Assembly: GCA_037132075.1 (NCBI GenBank)
Contig: JBAXPV010000007.1
Coordinates: forward strand, 58,540-122,539
Direction of reading: 5' to 3'
Origin: JBAXPV01 sp037132075
GTDB taxonomy: Bacteria; Bacteroidota; Bacteroidia; Bacteroidales; CAIXZF01
Length of the DNA: 64,000 nucleotides
Below, piece by piece: positions 40,801 through 49,972 of the stretch. The notes beneath the pieces were generated by a model. That model did not search any database and was not told where the DNA came from. It saw only the letters and a list, made by a program, of their open reading frames with translations. Made by a program: the position numbers and the translations under genes. Position 1 is the stretch's first letter. Every line of letters starts with the position of its first letter.

Positions 40801-43800
40801 CTAACGCTCATACTCACTAACCCCAAGCCCCTGCTGCAATTTCTTATAGATCCTGTTCGACTTATTACGGCTTATTCTTGTTTTCATCGTAAAAGCGATC
40901 AGCACCATTGCAGGAACAAAAAGCAGGGTGAGGAACGTAGCGAAGCTGAGTCCAAAGATGATAGTCCAGGATAAAGGACCCCAGAATGCCACATTGTCGC
41001 CACCAAAATGAAGATGCGGGTTGAGTTCCGTGAACATGGTGACAAAGTCAAGGTTCATTCCTATTGCCAGTGGAACCAGTCCAAGAATCGTAGCGGTAGC
41101 GGTGAGGATAACAGGGGTGACCCTAGTCAATCCAGCCTGGATCAAGGCTTCACGTGTTCTCATTCCAGTGGCTTTAAGCACATCGGAGAACTCAACGATC
41201 AGAATTCCGTTTCTCACGACGATACCGCCGAGGGCAACAATGCCAAGTCCCGACATCATAATGGAAAAGTCCATTTTAAAGATGACGATACCCAGGAAAA
41301 CCCCGATGACGCTAAAGATGACTTCGCTGAGGATGATCAGTGTCTTGCTGATGGAATTGAACTGCGTGATGAGGATAAAGAAGATCAGGCTGAGTGAGAT
41401 CATCAAAGCCACCATGAGGAAGTTACTGGTCTCTGCCTGTTGTTCCTGTTCCCCGGTAAGTTTGATCTCGATCCCTTCACTTTTAGGGTATGATTCGGCC
41501 AGTTTTTTGATTTTGCCTACGATTTCATTGGCAGTAAATCCGGAGAGAACCTCGGAGGAAATGGTAATCACCCGTTTAAGGTTTTTCCTTTTGATACTGC
41601 CGTAGCTGTCATTGTAATTCACCCGTGCCACTGACGAAAGCGGGATTTGCCGCAAGAGCCCCGTAGTCATGTCACGGTAGGTGATCTTGAGGTTCAGGAG
41701 GGCGTCAATGTTGGAACGGGTAATCTCGTCATAACGAAGTTGAATAGGGTATTCATCTTCCAGTTCTTTGAATTTGGAGACTTCTTTGCCGTAGATGGCC
41801 GTCCGGATTTCCATAGCGATCTGGGCTGTGGAAAGGCCTTCTCGGTTTGCTCTCTCACGGTCGATGTCGATGATAAGCTCTGGTTTGTATTTGTCGAAAT
41901 CCTGCTTCAGTTCCTGGATTCCCGGGACACGTATGGAGTCAATATAGGATTGGAAGCCTTCGGCATTAGCAATAAGCACGGGCAGGTCTTCCCCGCTGAT
42001 TTCAATATTGATGGGCTTCCCTGTGGGCGGACCCATTTTGTTTTTCTCCACCACGATATTGGCACCGGCAATGCCTTTCACCGCTTTATCGATTTTGTCG
42101 ATATATGAATTGGTACTCGGGCCTTTTCTGAATTTATATTCAACGAAATTGATCGTAATCTTCCCTTTTTCCGAAGAGACAGAGCGGTCGAAACTCATGC
42201 CGCTGCTGGCACCCAGGGCGATGTTGGCGACAACGCTTTCCACATCAGGGTTGTTTTTACCCAATACCCCATTTACTCTTTTTTCCACGATCCTTGTGAT
42301 CGAATCGGTGACCACCTGATCAGTACCAACTGGCATAGTAACCAATACCAGGATGTTGTTAGGGGCATTGTCGGGGAAGAACCTGACTTTAGGCTTTGCG
42401 ATAGCTACCAGGAAAATTGAAAAGAAGAAAAGAACAATTACTCCGACAAGCATCCAATAAGGCTTACTGCCATAAAGAAAATAGCGAAGTTGTTTTTCAT
42501 AAAAAATGATGAATTTCGGCCAGGCCTTTTCCTGCCACCAATTGACCCAATTCTTGAATAAAAAGTGATAAGCCAGGTTTAGAAGGAAGATGAAAATCAT
42601 AAAATTTCCCATGCCTGTCCACTTCAAAAGGTGGAATATTGCTGCAACAACCAGGAAAATGATCGAAGAGTTTCTCAGTCGCTGGCGCTTTACTTTTTGG
42701 CTTAGGTGTTCGTATTCGTGTTTCATGAATGAGACAGCGAAGACCGGGTTGATGATATAGGCAACAAAAAGTGACGCGAAGAGCGAGATAATCAGGGTTA
42801 TAGGCATATATTTAAAGAAATTCCCAACCATTCCCGGCCAGAAGATAAGCGGAAAAAATGGAGCCAGGGTAGTCAGTGTTCCTGAGAGGATGGGCATGAA
42901 CACTTCCCCGGCCGCATGTTTGGCTGCCAGTACGATGTTCGGCTCCGTTTTGTGAACCCTGTGTGTATTCTCGATCACGACAATGGCGTCATCTACAATG
43001 ATCCCAAGCGCAAAGATAAAGCTGAACATGACGATCATATTCATCGTAAAACCCAGCTGCTGGATGATCATGAAAGCGACGAACATCGACAAGGGAACGG
43101 CAAGCGCCACAAAGAAGGCATTGGTAAAACCCATGAAAAACATCAATACGATAATCACCAGGATAAATCCAATGATCATGGTGTTATTCAATTCATCAAG
43201 GGTATTCCGCGTGTATCGGGCCATCTCCCCACTGATGTTAATTTTAAGATCAGGCGGAAAAGTGTTTTTCTTCAGATCAGTATTTAAAATTTCTTTGATT
43301 TTGTCTGTAGCATCCAGAAGATTCTGACCGCTTTTTTTGATGACGTTAAGTGTGATGACATTCTTCCCGTCGAGGCGTGAAAAGCTTTCCTGTTCCTTGA
43401 AGGTGTCCTTCACTTCCGCTACGTCTTTGATATAAATCATGGCACCGCTGGAGGTACTCAGTGCAATGTCTTTGATCTGCATCGGATCCTTGAATTGTCC
43501 AACAACACGAATAGAACGCTTCATCCCGAAGGTGTTGATATTTCCACCGGATACAGTAACGTTTTCGCTCGCAATGGCACGTTCGATCTCGCTCATGGTG
43601 ACGCTGGCCGCCTGCATCTTGTACATGTCAACATTGACCTGGATCTCGCGTTCGAGCGCCCCAACAATGTCGACACGGGTGATTTCTTTCAGAGATTCTA
43701 TCTTATCCTGTGTGATGTCAGCAAATTTCTTCAGCTTGTCAAGATCGTAATCACCTGAGATCTGGATATTCATGATTGGGATCTCAGAAAAGTCAATTTC

Positions 43801-44220
43801 CAGGACCATTGGGTCGTTAGGAAGGTTGTTCGGGAGGTCCGAGCGCGCTTTATCAACGGCATCTTTCACCCTTTGTTTGGCTTCGGCGACATCCACATCA
43901 GTGAGGAATTCCACAACCACAGTGGAGTAATCCTGTAATGAAGTGCTGGTGATATTCTTCACATCAGCCACTGATTTCAATTGTTTTTCAAGGGGTCGTG
44001 TCACCAGGTTCTCCATGTCGGTAGGAGAGGTGCCAGGGTAAACCGTACTTACCATTACCGTTGGGATGACGATTTCAGGGAATTGCTCCTTGGGGATGGT
44101 CATATAACTGTAAAGTCCGATAGCAGTGATAATAACCGTTAGCACATAAATGCTGGTTTTATTATCGATTGCCCAGCTCGTGGCAAAGAATTCTTTGATC
44201 TTATCTTTCACATTTTTCAT
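40801..44220 (-). CDS. RND-family efflux transporter (AcrB/CzcA superfamily), large form
   Basis: 1139 residues with RND layout. The N-terminal helix (NKTSIYVLTVIITAIGLYSYMTIPKEQFPEIVIPTVMVSTVYPGTSPTDMENLVTRPLE) is typical of Bacteroidota pumps annotated as efflux RND permeases. The TM4 acidic pair is in GIIVDDAIVVIENTHR and the second-half motif is GLGIVALGGIVVRNGILIVEFSD. About 100 residues longer than AcrB, with an extra hydrophobic insertion in the middle (NSSIIFLVVAAIFHLLKWTGMGNFMIFIFLLNLAYHFLF, near 510-550) before the second half. It is the last gene of a tetR-tetR-tolC-MFP-RND operon. Substrate unknown; drug or bile-like compounds are likelier than metals. Confidence 0.93.
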   Translation of the reverse strand: MKNVKDKIKEFFATSWAIDNKTSIYVLTVIITAIGLYSYMTIPKEQFPEIVIPTVMVSTVYPGTSPTDMENLVTRPLEKQLKSVADVKNITSTSLQDYSTVVVEFLTDVDVAEAKQRVKDAVDKARSDLPNNLPNDPMVLEIDFSEIPIMNIQISGDYDLDKLKKFADITQDKIESLKEITRVDIVGALEREIQVNVDMYKMQAASVTMSEIERAIASENVTVSGGNINTFGMKRSIRVVGQFKDPMQIKDIALSTSSGAMIYIKDVAEVKDTFKEQESFSRLDGKNVITLNVIKKSGQNLLDATDKIKEILNTDLKKNTFPPDLKINISGEMARYTRNTLDELNNTMIIGFILVIIVLMFFMGFTNAFFVALAVPLSMFVAFMIIQQLGFTMNMIVMFSFIFALGIIVDDAIVVIENTHRVHKTEPNIVLAAKHAAGEVFMPILSGTLTTLAPFFPLIFWPGMVGNFFKYMPITLIISLFASLFVAYIINPVFAVSFMKHEYEHLSQKVKRQRLRNSSIIFLVVAAIFHLLKWTGMGNFMIFIFLLNLAYHFLFKNWVNWWQEKAWPKFIIFYEKQLRYFLYGSKPYWMLVGVIVLFFFSIFLVAIAKPKVRFFPDNAPNNILVLVTMPVGTDQVVTDSITRIVEKRVNGVLGKNNPDVESVVANIALGASSGMSFDRSVSSEKGKITINFVEYKFRKGPSTNSYIDKIDKAVKGIAGANIVVEKNKMGPPTGKPINIEISGEDLPVLIANAEGFQSYIDSIRVPGIQELKQDFDKYKPELIIDIDRERANREGLSTAQIAMEIRTAIYGKEVSKFKELEDEYPIQLRYDEITRSNIDALLNLKITYRDMTTGLLRQIPLSSVARVNYNDSYGSIKRKNLKRVITISSEVLSGFTANEIVGKIKKLAESYPKSEGIEIKLTGEQEQQAETSNFLMVALMISLSLIFFILITQFNSISKTLIILSEVIFSVIGVFLGIVIFKMDFSIMMSGLGIVALGGIVVRNGILIVEFSDVLKATGMRTREALIQAGLTRVTPVILTATATILGLVPLAIGMNLDFVTMFTELNPHLHFGGDNVAFWGPLSWTIIFGLSFATFLTLLFVPAMVLIAFTMKTRISRNKSNRIYKKLQQGLGVSEYER

Positions 44221-44248
44221 TTGGGTCTATTTAGAGAGGGGAGTCGTC

Positions 44249-45367
44249 CTAGAACTGTATTGCTTGTCCGTCAAAGAGATCCTGGAATCCAATGGTGATG
44301 ACTTTATCTCCTGTCGTCAAACCGGATTTTATCTCTGCCAGGCCGTTATAGATCATTCCAACCGTAACTGGCTGTTTGCGTGCTACTTTCTGTCCTTTTT
44401 CTTCTTTAGCCAGGAAGATGAACTGCCCGGTTTGTGATTTCTGGATAGAATTTACCGGAATCGAGATGGCTTGAGCCACATTGTAGTCATTGATTTTTAA
44501 CACGGCAATCATATTGGCTTTGAAGTTATCGGCAGGTGCTGCCATACGGGCTTCTACCTGGAAGGTACGGTTTGTGGGATTAATAAATTTACTGGCAAAG
44601 CTCAGTTTGGCATCCACATCTTTGTTGTAGTCAGGGAAAAATATTTTAACCATATCTCCTGATTTCACGCGGTTTGCGTAAGCTTCTGCGATGTCGGCAA
44701 CAACTTTGACATTACTGAAGTTGATCACACGCACTGCGGGGCCGGCCATAGGAACGCTTTGTCCAAGCCTGAGAGGCACGTCTTCGATAGTCCCGTTTAT
44801 GGGTGAAGTGATGATAGATAATGCAAGTGTTTCCTTTAAAGTCTGAACGCTTCTTTCAAGGTTTTCTTTGTTGTTTTTTGCCGTCAGGTATTGAATCTCT
44901 GAGCCGATCTTCTGATCCCAAAGGTTTTTTTGTTTGTTGTATAAGGTTGTGACAAAAGCCAGTTGGTCTTTCATTTGATCCAGCTGTTTTTTTGTGGTCT
45001 CGGCTTCCAGTTCTGCAAGGATTTGACCTTTTGAAACATGGTCACCCACTTTTACATAAACCCGGGAAACGACACCGGGCATTTTAGCGTTAACCCCGAT
45101 GTTTTCATCTCCGTCAACTCGACCCTGAATTTCGATAAAATGGTTGAAGGGTTTGAGAATGACAGCTGACACAGCTACATTTTTTATCTTTCCTGCAGCC
45201 GCTTTTCCCGGATTTGCAGCTTCAATCTCTGCCTGGAGTTTGGTGATTTGTTCCGTCAGCTGATCCTTTTGTTTTTGGAGTTTCGCCAGTTCGGCTGCTT
45301 TATCTGTCCCTTTTTGGCATGCTGTGGCCAGGATGATAAGACTTAAAAAAATTACTATTTTCTTCAT
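44249..45367 (-). CDS. RND membrane fusion lipoprotein
   Basis: 372 residues. The N-terminal signal ends in a lipobox with C17 (LATACQKG), followed by a coiled coil (AAELAKLQKQKDQLTEQITKLQAEIE). Next come a lipoyl domain (GVVSRVYVKVGDHVSKGQILAELE), an alpha-hairpin (about 115-180), and beta-barrel and membrane-proximal domains (SIPVNSIQKSQTGQFIFLAKEEKGQK). It is the adaptor between the RND pump (28 bp downstream) and the TolC upstream. The lipid anchor differs from the helix-anchored MFP at 13198. Confidence 0.93.
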   Translation of the reverse strand: MKKIVIFLSLIILATACQKGTDKAAELAKLQKQKDQLTEQITKLQAEIEAANPGKAAAGKIKNVAVSAVILKPFNHFIEIQGRVDGDENIGVNAKMPGVVSRVYVKVGDHVSKGQILAELEAETTKKQLDQMKDQLAFVTTLYNKQKNLWDQKIGSEIQYLTAKNNKENLERSVQTLKETLALSIITSPINGTIEDVPLRLGQSVPMAGPAVRVINFSNVKVVADIAEAYANRVKSGDMVKIFFPDYNKDVDAKLSFASKFINPTNRTFQVEARMAAPADNFKANMIAVLKINDYNVAQAISIPVNSIQKSQTGQFIFLAKEEKGQKVARKQPVTVGMIYNGLAEIKSGLTTGDKVITIGFQDLFDGQAIQF

Positions 45368-45397
45368 GATATGCTGATTTTACGCTTTTGATTGTTC

Positions 45398-46819
45398 TTA
45401 ATACTGGTTGAGTGCTTTGTCGAGTTTTATCTTGGCATTCAAGAGGTTGAAGATGCTTTGATAATAGGCTGTCTGGGTATTGAGTAACTGGTTGTATGCG
45501 GTGGTGATGTCTGTACTGCCGGAAACCCCTTCTTTGAATTTCTGATCGGTTTTTTTGTATATATTGACAGCCAGTTTTAAGTTGTCATTTTCTTTAAAAT
45601 AATTATCCAGGCTTGTATTAAATGTCGTCCTGGCAACTTCGGCGTCAAGTGTAAGTGCTTGTCCTGCCGCTTCTTTGATGTTTCTTGCTTTTTCAAGGGC
45701 AAGCTGTGCCTGTTGAACTTTAAAGTGCTTCATTCCACTGCTGAAAATTGGGACATCAATCGTTATTCCAACCATGGAAGTAGGATACGGTGAATCCGAA
45801 AAAAGATTGCTGAAGGTGTTACTCATCGCACTGCGTGAATAGCTGTAAAAACCTGCAATACTTGGCAAATAGTTGGCCTGCGCAAGCCTTTTGTTAAGGA
45901 AGCTCAATTTCTCATTGGTTTCGGTAAGCCTGTAATCAATATGATCTTCCAACTTGAAGTTGGTTTTCACGACCGGTTCCAGTTGAATGGTTTTCAAGAG
46001 GCTGCCAATGCTGTCTGTTAGGATAATACTGTCGGAGATGTCGAGCCCAATCTGAAATTTTAACAATTTGTCGGCTACTTCAATCTGGCGACTAACTGCA
46101 TTGATCGTGCTCTCCAGGTTGGTGAGGTTGAGTTGGAGTTGGTCTACCACGATGTCTTCAACAAAGCCGTTTTTATATTGCTCTTTTGTCTCATATAAGG
46201 TCTTGCTAACCAGGTCTTTTCCTTTAATAAGAAGCCTTTTGTTTTCTTTCTGAATGGCCAGTCCCATGTAGGAGAGTGAGACATTCTGGCGAACGTCGAT
46301 TACGCTCTTTTCAAGGTTTTGTTCGTTATAAAGGAGGTAAGCCTTTGAGCCCTGGACACCAATAATATACTGACCGTTAAAGATAAGTTGCGTGAGAGTG
46401 GCTCCATAGGAGAGATTGTGCTGAATCCCGAATTGTACCGGGAAATATTGTGCTTCCCCTTGTGGAACTGTTGGGGTGAGTCCGAAATTATGCTCATTCA
46501 CCGAATATACGGCCGGTGAGATGAAATCGGGCATTAAAGTTGTCGGGATGTCCAGGTAGTCCTGGTACTTTACCGAACCATTCGCCTGGGGCAAACCAAT
46601 GGCGATGGTTTCCCAGATTTTCTTCTTGGCTATATCAACATCGAGTTTAGAATTACGAACCACGTAGTGATTTTTAACAGCATATTCCTGGGCTTCTTTC
46701 AGGGTGAACTCCTTCACCTTACCGTTTTGAGCCAGTAAAGATGTGCCAAACCCACTACTGACCAGGAGGAAGAATAGCAAGTGACGAGCAATTTTAGTTG
46801 TTTTCATGTATGCAGTCAT
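45398..46819 (-). CDS. TolC-family outer-membrane channel
   Basis: 473 residues (or 469 from ATG 46807). A signal peptide ends near SLLAQ (about residue 31). The mature protein opens with VKEFTLKEAQEYAVKNHYVVRNSKLDVDIAKKKIWE, the usual OEP start of Bacteroidota TolC proteins. It contains two long helical hairpins, with YKNGFVEDIVVDQLQLNLTNLE and KFKEGVSGSTDITTAYNQLLNTQTAYYQS as the paired repeat signatures. It is the first structural gene of the second RND pump operon, 19 bp after a tetR gene. Confidence 0.93.
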   Translation of the reverse strand: MTAYMKTTKIARHLLFFLLVSSGFGTSLLAQNGKVKEFTLKEAQEYAVKNHYVVRNSKLDVDIAKKKIWETIAIGLPQANGSVKYQDYLDIPTTLMPDFISPAVYSVNEHNFGLTPTVPQGEAQYFPVQFGIQHNLSYGATLTQLIFNGQYIIGVQGSKAYLLYNEQNLEKSVIDVRQNVSLSYMGLAIQKENKRLLIKGKDLVSKTLYETKEQYKNGFVEDIVVDQLQLNLTNLESTINAVSRQIEVADKLLKFQIGLDISDSIILTDSIGSLLKTIQLEPVVKTNFKLEDHIDYRLTETNEKLSFLNKRLAQANYLPSIAGFYSYSRSAMSNTFSNLFSDSPYPTSMVGITIDVPIFSSGMKHFKVQQAQLALEKARNIKEAAGQALTLDAEVARTTFNTSLDNYFKENDNLKLAVNIYKKTDQKFKEGVSGSTDITTAYNQLLNTQTAYYQSIFNLLNAKIKLDKALNQY

Positions 46820-46838
46820 TTTATTTAGGGGTCAGAAT

Positions 46839-47474
46839 TTAAATAGGAAAATTTGGATTATTGAGAATTGGTTCAATCTTTCTCTTCTCAAAGTACTCAA
46901 GTCCATGTGTAGTGACAATGCTCCGGATCAGGCTCTCATAGCGGGCCTCGAACAGGCGGGCAAAGGGGAAGTCAACGGACGACAAGAAGTCATGATCAAA
47001 GAGATCTTCCAGGTTTTGTATATGAATAGCCGTGGTCAGATCAATGTCGATGTCAGAACGATAGAGACCTTCACCAATTCCTTTTTCCAGGTTCAGCCGG
47101 ATCCAGTGTGAGGTGTCTTTGCGTTTCCGGTCAATGAATTTTTTATAAGCTTCCGGATAATATTTCTGCAGCTCGAAGGTATGTGAAGCCGATAAGTCTT
47201 TCATGTTGGAACAAGCCCAACGGCTTAAATCCAGCATAAAATCTATGGCATTCTTTTCCGATTCCATCTCTTTGTAAATGAGTTCCAGGCTCATATCCTG
47301 GTGGAATTGCAGGATTTTATCGATCAGGTCAGCTTTGTTTTCACAAATCAGGTAAAGCGTTTTTTTCGACATACACAACTCCCTGCTGATATCATCCATG
47401 CTGAGATTGCGTATGCCATACTTAATAAAAAGCTTTCCCGAATCAATAAATATTTGTTTGGTTTTGTCGTCCAT
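46839..47474 (-). CDS. TetR-family transcriptional regulator (proximal copy)
   Basis: 211 residues. The N-terminal HTH is clear: IFIDSGKLFIKYGIRNLSMDDISRELCMSKKTLYLICENKADLIDKIL. The C-terminal ligand domain is all-helical. It begins 8 bp after the upstream tetR gene and ends 19 bp before tolC, so it almost certainly controls the pump operon it belongs to. Its C-terminus (FEARYESLIRSIVTTHGLEYFEKRK) closely parallels that of the upstream TetR protein. Confidence 0.92.
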   Translation of the reverse strand: MDDKTKQIFIDSGKLFIKYGIRNLSMDDISRELCMSKKTLYLICENKADLIDKILQFHQDMSLELIYKEMESEKNAIDFMLDLSRWACSNMKDLSASHTFELQKYYPEAYKKFIDRKRKDTSHWIRLNLEKGIGEGLYRSDIDIDLTTAIHIQNLEDLFDHDFLSSVDFPFARLFEARYESLIRSIVTTHGLEYFEKRKIEPILNNPNFPI

Positions 47475-47482
47475 GGTACAAT

Positions 47483-48103
47483 TTACTTTGCAAGCTGAAA
47501 ACCTTTTCTTCTTTGTTCATAATATGCCAGGCCTTCTAAGGTGGCTATACTACGAATATAACTGTCGATAGTATGATCAAAAAGTATGGTAAAAGAAAAT
47601 TTCTCCGGAGGAAAGAAATCGGGATTGTGAATGTCCATCAGCCTAGCCAGGTATAAACGGGCAACCAGCTCAACCGTTAGATCGTCACGATAGACACCCT
47701 GCTGTATTCCTTTTTCAATATTGATCTTTATTTTATTGAAAATGAAGTCGTATTTGTCTTCAAGGTGGTTTTTATAAATCAAGGGATAATACTTTCGCAA
47801 CTGGAACGTCAAACCAGGATTGATGTCTTTGAAGCGGTCACTCAACTCCTTGGACACAATAAACATAATGTCAATAGCATTGACACCATCAAAGTCATTG
47901 TCGACGAAGATGAATTTAAAGCTGTTACGCTCAAACTCAAGTATCTGAAATACAAGTTCTTTCGTGCTTTTGAAATGTTTATGCATGAGTTTCTTGTCGA
48001 CCAGTATCGCCTCACTGATTTTGTCAAGGGACATCCTGCGGATCGGATGTGTAAATGAATATTCCCGCGCAGTCTCCAAGATTTTTTTTAAAGCGTCTTC
48101 CAT
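47483..48103 (-). CDS. TetR-family transcriptional regulator (distal copy, diverged HTH)
   Basis: 206 residues with the TetR length and layout. The HTH region ILETAREYSFTHPIRRMSLDKISEAILVDKKLMHKHFKSTKELVFQILEFE is recognisable but less canonical than its neighbour's; the usual turn glycine and the L-Y-x-H/Y-F pattern are partly replaced (LMHKHFKSTKELV). The C-terminal domains of the two are similar (LFDHTIDSYIRSIATLEGLAYYEQRR), so they are probably tandem paralogues. It is the first gene of the pump operon and follows a palindrome at 48167-48194. Confidence 0.88.
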   Translation of the reverse strand: MEDALKKILETAREYSFTHPIRRMSLDKISEAILVDKKLMHKHFKSTKELVFQILEFERNSFKFIFVDNDFDGVNAIDIMFIVSKELSDRFKDINPGLTFQLRKYYPLIYKNHLEDKYDFIFNKIKINIEKGIQQGVYRDDLTVELVARLYLARLMDIHNPDFFPPEKFSFTILFDHTIDSYIRSIATLEGLAYYEQRRKGFQLAK

Positions 48104-48166
48104 AATTGTCCGTTGTTCACTATGTGGTTTCTCTTTCAGACTGCAAAATACGGAATAAAAAACGAC

Positions 48167-48194
48167 GGAAACAAATTTATCACAAAATGTTTCC
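48167..48194. promoter_or_regulatory. Candidate TetR operator: ggaaaca-N14-tgtttcc
   Basis: Seven-base arms at 48167-48173 and 48188-48194 form a 28-bp dyad in the intergenic region between the tetR-pump operon (starts 48103) and the dipeptidase gene. Its size and site suit autoregulation by one of the TetR proteins. Confidence 0.45.
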
Positions 48195-48269
48195 AGTGTT
48201 TGTTTTGTGTTGGTGCGTAAGAGGGTCGTTGCATGTGATTAAGAAGTTGGTTCTGACCGGTTTTTTCTC

Positions 48270-48277
48270 TAATTTTG
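48270..48277 (+). promoter_or_regulatory. TAnnTTTG promoter element of the dipeptidase gene
   Basis: TAATTTTG lies 43 bp before the ATG; a TTGG at 48247-48250 is about 19-21 bp upstream and could be the -33 element. Confidence 0.5.
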
Positions 48278-48320
48278 CACTCAAATTGCTATAACCACCA
48301 TACTCAAATCTAAGCTGCTA

Positions 48321-49964
48321 ATGAAGAAAATTGCCCTTTCTGTCCTTGTTCTGATGCTTGTCATCACATTAGGATTTACAAACCAAGCACAAGCTTGTAC
48401 CAATCTTTTGGTTTCCAAAGGAGCATCCAAAGATGGATCCGTTTTTATCTCCTATCTTGCTGATTCACACACGCTGTTTGGTGAATTGTATCATTTCCCT
48501 GCTGCCAACTATCCTGCAGGAAGTATGCTTGACATTACGGAATGGGATACTGGAAAACACCTTGGTCAGATCAAACAGGTGAGCCATACTTATAATGTAG
48601 TGGGTAATATGAATGAACACCAGGTTTCTATCGGCGAGACTACTTATGGCGGGCGGGAAGAGATTCAGCAACAGCCTGTTGCCGTTGTTGACTATGGCAG
48701 TCTTATCTATATTGCCTTGCAGCGCTCTAAAACAGCCAGGGAAGCCATTAAAGTCATGACAGATCTCGTAGCCGAATATGGTTATGCCAGTGAAGGTGAA
48801 TCCTTTTCGATCTCCGATGCCAACGAGGTGTGGATCATGGAGATGATCGGCAAAGGCAAAGAAGAAAAAGGTGCAGTATGGGTAGCGATGCGGGTTCCGG
48901 AGGGTTATATCTGTGCTCATGCCAACCAGGCCCGGATCCAGACTTTCCCTTTGAATGATCCCCAGAATTGTGTCTATTCCTCCGACGTGATCACTTTCGC
49001 CCGTAAGATGAAATGGTTCAACGGCAACGACAAAGATTTTAGCTTTTCTGATACCTATAACCCCGTGGAATTTGGCGGCGCCCGTTTCTGCGATGCCCGT
49101 GTTTGGAGCATGTTCCGCAGGGTCAACAAAGAAATGGATCAATATGCCGACTATGCCCAGGGAATCAACCTCAGCCACCGTATGCCCCTGTTTGTGAAAC
49201 CTGATCATAAGCTCGACCTTCAGGAGGTGATGAACCTCATGCGTGATCATTATGAAGGTACTCCGCTCGACATGATGAAAGACATGGGTGGCGGACCATA
49301 TATGTGTGGCGTTCGTTGGAGGCCCATGACCTGGAAAGTGGATTCAGTGAATTATATCAATGAAAGAGCCATCTCTACCCAACAAACAGGTTTCTTTTTC
49401 GTGTCACAGTCACGCTCCTGGCTTCCCGATCCTATCGGTGGTATTCATTGGTTTGGCGTCGATGATACCTATAGTAGTGTTTACACACCCATGTATAGCT
49501 CAATCACTGAAATCCCTCATAACTACGCAGTTGGCAACGGAAGTATCATGGAATTTTCAGATGATGCCGCTTTCTGGGTCTTTAACCAGGTGGCGAATTT
49601 TGCCTACACACGGTATAATGCGATGATCCCTGAAATTCAGTCACTACAGAAAGAACTGGAACAAAAATATATCATGACTTCGGGCGTTACTGATATTGCC
49701 GCTGCCGAGCTGTATAAAAAAGATCCTGCACTGGCCGTGCAGTATCTTAGCGATTATTCTGCAAACCAGGCAAGTAACACAGTTGCCAAATGGAAAGGAC
49801 TCTATCGTTACCTGTTTACTAAGTATCTAGACGGAAACATTAAAACCAAAGATGGGGACAAACTTTTTCCCAAAGTAAACCAACCGGGTTACAGTCCTGA
49901 TTGGTACAAAGAAATTGTGAAGATGACCGGAGACCGCTTTAAAGTCCCCAATCAAAAAAAATAA
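48321..49964 (+). CDS. C69-family secreted dipeptidase (PepD-like, N-terminal nucleophile)
   Basis: 547 residues. The signal peptide ends QAQA and the next residue is C26 (ACTNLLVSKGASKDGSVF), which after cleavage becomes the N-terminal nucleophile of the Ntn-hydrolase fold. Family motifs follow: HQVSIGETTYGGREE, GYASEGESFSISDANEVWIMEMIG, and RWRPMTWKVDSVNYINERAISTQQTGFFFVSQSRSWLP. C69 enzymes cut dipeptides or short peptides; here the export signal puts it in the periplasm or envelope. It starts a plus-strand run with a coiled-coil protein and an LtaS-like protein. Confidence 0.93.
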   Translation: MKKIALSVLVLMLVITLGFTNQAQACTNLLVSKGASKDGSVFISYLADSHTLFGELYHFPAANYPAGSMLDITEWDTGKHLGQIKQVSHTYNVVGNMNEHQVSIGETTYGGREEIQQQPVAVVDYGSLIYIALQRSKTAREAIKVMTDLVAEYGYASEGESFSISDANEVWIMEMIGKGKEEKGAVWVAMRVPEGYICAHANQARIQTFPLNDPQNCVYSSDVITFARKMKWFNGNDKDFSFSDTYNPVEFGGARFCDARVWSMFRRVNKEMDQYADYAQGINLSHRMPLFVKPDHKLDLQEVMNLMRDHYEGTPLDMMKDMGGGPYMCGVRWRPMTWKVDSVNYINERAISTQQTGFFFVSQSRSWLPDPIGGIHWFGVDDTYSSVYTPMYSSITEIPHNYAVGNGSIMEFSDDAAFWVFNQVANFAYTRYNAMIPEIQSLQKELEQKYIMTSGVTDIAAAELYKKDPALAVQYLSDYSANQASNTVAKWKGLYRYLFTKYLDGNIKTKDGDKLFPKVNQPGYSPDWYKEIVKMTGDRFKVPNQKK

Positions 49965-49972
49965 AGACAGCC

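Noticed and set aside
48465..49250. Minus-strand frame of 261 codons opposite the dipeptidase
   Set aside because: It is fully antisense to a strong C69 match and lacks any plausible domain.
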